NCBI RefSeq assembly: GCF_000768555.3
Contig: NZ_KN293977.1
Span: 55,622-119,621 of the forward strand
From: Roseovarius mucosus DSM 17069
Lineage (GTDB): Bacteria; Pseudomonadota; Alphaproteobacteria; Rhodobacterales; Rhodobacteraceae
Reading direction: 5' to 3'
Length of the DNA stretch: 64,000 nt
The notes beneath the pieces are model-generated. The model was not told the origin of the DNA, made no database searches, and was given only the letters and a program-made list of their open reading frames with translations. Shown one piece after another: positions 62,447-64,000 of this stretch (position 1 is its first letter; every line of letters begins with the position of its first letter). Position numbers and translations under genes: made by a program.

Positions 62447-63199
62447 ATGATCCGTTTTCTCGCGCTCTTCGGGCTTGTCCTGATGGCCGCCTGCACAAAT
62501 CCCAATGACCTTGATGAGGCTCCGGCCTATCTGGGCAATTTCCATCTGGGGCATAATGTTGTGGTGGCCCCGAACCTGACCAAGGGCCCCGCATCGCGCG
62601 AGGCGTCCAAGGAAGAATGGATCGCCGCGATGACCGAGGCGATGACGGATCGGTTCGGGCGCTACGAGGGCACCAAACTCTATCATATTGGGGTGAGTGT
62701 CGAAGGTTATGTGCTGGCCATTCCGGGCGTTCCGCTGGTTGCGTCGCCGAAATCGGCGCTGATCCTGAATGTCACCGCTTGGGATGATGCCAAGGGCGGC
62801 AAGCTCAACACCAAGCCGCATCTGGTGACAGTGGTCGAGAGTTTCTCTGGCAATACCTTCCTTGGTTCGGGCCTGACCCAGAGTAAGGAAACCCAGATGC
62901 TGAACCTAAGCCGCAATGCCGCCAAGCAGATCCAGAACTGGCTGGTGCAGCAGAATAACGAGTTTGGCTGGTTCGAAGACGATGGCGTGCCCGCGAATGA
63001 CAAGGAGCGCCCCGAGGCGCGGGAGGAAGCAGCACCTCAGGGTGAGACCCCAAAGGCCGAGGCGCCCACCGTTGCGGCCACTGAATCCGGGGATTCGCCC
63101 GTACCGACCCAGACGGAAACCCCGAACGCCGCCGATCTGGCCAACGCCGCGGCCGAAGTGATCGAGGAACCGGAGGTCGTCCCGCCGCCTGAAGATTAA
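62447..63199 (+). CDS. Lipoprotein with disordered acidic tail
   Basis: This 250-residue protein has a lipoprotein signal peptide (MIRFLALFGLVLMAACTN). A folded middle part follows (residues 25-180; YLGNFHLGHNVVVAPNLTKG, LVTVVESFSGNTFLGSGLTQ). The last 70 residues are disordered, rich in Pro, Glu, Thr and Ala (EEAAPQGETPKAEAPTVAAT). No family is firmly recognised. It is followed after 84 nt by a second lipoprotein gene in the same direction. Confidence 0.75.
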   Translation: MIRFLALFGLVLMAACTNPNDLDEAPAYLGNFHLGHNVVVAPNLTKGPASREASKEEWIAAMTEAMTDRFGRYEGTKLYHIGVSVEGYVLAIPGVPLVASPKSALILNVTAWDDAKGGKLNTKPHLVTVVESFSGNTFLGSGLTQSKETQMLNLSRNAAKQIQNWLVQQNNEFGWFEDDGVPANDKERPEAREEAAPQGETPKAEAPTVAATESGDSPVPTQTETPNAADLANAAAEVIEEPEVVPPPED

Positions 63200-63283
63200 T
63201 CGGGCGCGCGCGCGCCTGAATGCGCCTTGCGGGCATCAAGTGGCTTTGCTAAGGCGTGGCGAGAAGTTGTGAGGTTTTTTTCC

Positions 63284-63802
63284 ATGAAATTCAATGCTAT
63301 CACGATCATGGCGGGCGCGCTCGCTCTGCTGTCCGCTTGCACCCCACCTCAACAGCAGTTGACGAAGGCAGGCGAAGCACTTGATGTCGTCGCCGTCAAG
63401 GTGGATGCATCCCGCGCGAAGAAAACGTTTGGTTCCGCGTTTAGCCTCGATGTGGACCGTGCCGAGGAAATCGCAGAGAAGGTCATCGCGGCGCGTCTTG
63501 AGGCCGTCGATACTGAGGGCGCGTTGCCGGTTACTGTCGATCTCGACCTCGAGATGCTCTATCTCGCGGGAGGAGTTTATGCGTTGCTTGGCTCGACCAC
63601 GAGTGGATCGAGAGGGACGCTGACTGTGACACGGCAAGGCACGGATACGCCGCTCTTGGCCGAGACGGCGCTTTCCGTGACTGGTGAACGCCGTTTCGGC
63701 GCTCTTGCCGGTGTCGTGTTTGTCAAAGGACAGGAGACCGAAATGGCGCAGGTTTCCTCAAGCTTCGCCGAGAAGATCAGGTTGGCTCTTTTCGGTCGTT
63801 GA
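63284..63802 (+). CDS. Lipoprotein of unknown function
   Basis: This 172-residue protein has a lipoprotein signal peptide (MKFNAITIMAGALALLSACT, lipobox LSAC). The mature part contains alternating beta strands (LPVTVDLDLEMLYLAGGVYA, GSRGTLTVTRQGTDTPLLAE). The end (SSFAEKIRLALFG) parallels the layout of the preceding lipoprotein, and the two may be distant paralogues or partners. Function unknown. Confidence 0.75.
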   Translation: MKFNAITIMAGALALLSACTPPQQQLTKAGEALDVVAVKVDASRAKKTFGSAFSLDVDRAEEIAEKVIAARLEAVDTEGALPVTVDLDLEMLYLAGGVYALLGSTTSGSRGTLTVTRQGTDTPLLAETALSVTGERRFGALAGVVFVKGQETEMAQVSSSFAEKIRLALFGR

Positions 63803-63939
63803 GGGGCGGTCTCGGAACGGACCCCGACGGCCAAGGGCCTAAGCCAAGACCCGCTTGATTTCCCCGTGATAACCCAATAAACCGCGCGCGATGAAACTCG
63901 GGCCACCCTGGCCCCCCAACTGACAAGGCGTCCTGAGAT

Positions 63940-64000
63940 ATGGCAAAGGAAAAGTTTGCACGTAACAAGCCGCATGTGAACATCGGCACGATCGGTCACG
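63940..64000 (+). CDS. tuf: Elongation factor Tu, 5' end only
   Basis: The window stops after about 20 codons. MAKEKFARNKPHVNIGTIGH is the characteristic EF-Tu start and leads into the G1 loop. EF-Tu delivers aminoacyl-tRNA to the ribosome. The 137 nt between the lipoprotein stop and this start contain no gene; TTGATT near 63855 and AATAAA near 63876 could belong to a promoter, but the spacing is poor. Confidence 0.97.
   Translation, partial: MAKEKFARNKPHVNIGTIGH

Noticed and set aside
63803..63939. tRNA or other RNA gene before tuf
   Set aside because: Checked for cloverleaf arms and a T-loop motif; none found.

Overview
This window is GC-rich chromosomal DNA, almost certainly from an alphaproteobacterium of the order Rhodobacterales (Roseobacter/Rhodobacter group). 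The clearest signs are a DUF1127 gene followed by four hairpins that each display a CCUCCUCCC loop (the CcaF1-CcsR1-4 arrangement known from Rhodobacter sphaeroides), GapR, a short-chain-acyl-type XRE regulator, and the general style of the genes. I see no insertion sequence, prophage, integrase or CRISPR array. The window ends inside the first codons of tuf (EF-Tu).

Layout. 1-1.3 kb: a cobalamin riboswitch leading into an unrecognised 89-residue protein, then the CcaF1/CcsR locus on the minus strand. 1.4-11 kb: housekeeping genes (Mrp-type Fe-S carrier, tRNA-Glu, RecJ, GlpX, homoserine dehydrogenase, a TetR regulator, AccC/AccB), two small lipoproteins and a stand-alone DnaE2-like OB fold. 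11.2-15.7 kb: a PAS-LuxR regulator divergent from an acyl-CoA ligase, then queCDEF (queuosine precursor synthesis) behind a preQ1-I riboswitch. 15.7-25.3 kb: ten minus-strand genes, catB-benABCD followed by a five-gene branched-chain-type ABC transporter. Together these look like aromatic acid uptake, benzoate to catechol, and muconate cycloisomerisation. 25.4-38 kb: GapR, a degenerate FadB-like fusion, a DksA-like zinc finger, an orphan FliM-like protein, a three-gene signalling operon with a transporter-type histidine kinase, an XRE/acyl regulator and two DMT transporters. 37.3-41.5 kb: a CatR-like LysR regulator and catA, divergent from an uncharacterised SCP2-like/hydrolase/BKACE operon. 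41.5-44.6 kb: a MacAB-like export system. 44.7-57.3 kb: a large hydroxyproline locus. It can supply both the 4-hydroxyproline route (epimerase, D-amino acid oxidase-type dehydrogenase, deaminase/dehydratase, semialdehyde dehydrogenase to 2-oxoglutarate) and the 3-hydroxyproline route (AcnX-type cis-3-hydroxyproline dehydratase, a proline-racemase-family dehydratase candidate, pyrroline-2-carboxylate reductase to proline). It also has its own polar amino acid ABC transporter and an XRE-cupin regulator. 57.4-64 kb: a DEAD-box helicase with a long basic tail, an M20 amidohydrolase, a P450, two lipoproteins and tuf.

Sequence quality. Four genes (accB, queC, a fliM-like gene and catA) each carry a single extra base in a G/C run, and removing one base restores a full-length family protein in every case. 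accB should be essential, and all four errors have the same sign and context. I therefore read them mainly as sequencing or assembly overcalls rather than true pseudogenes. Raw reads would settle it.
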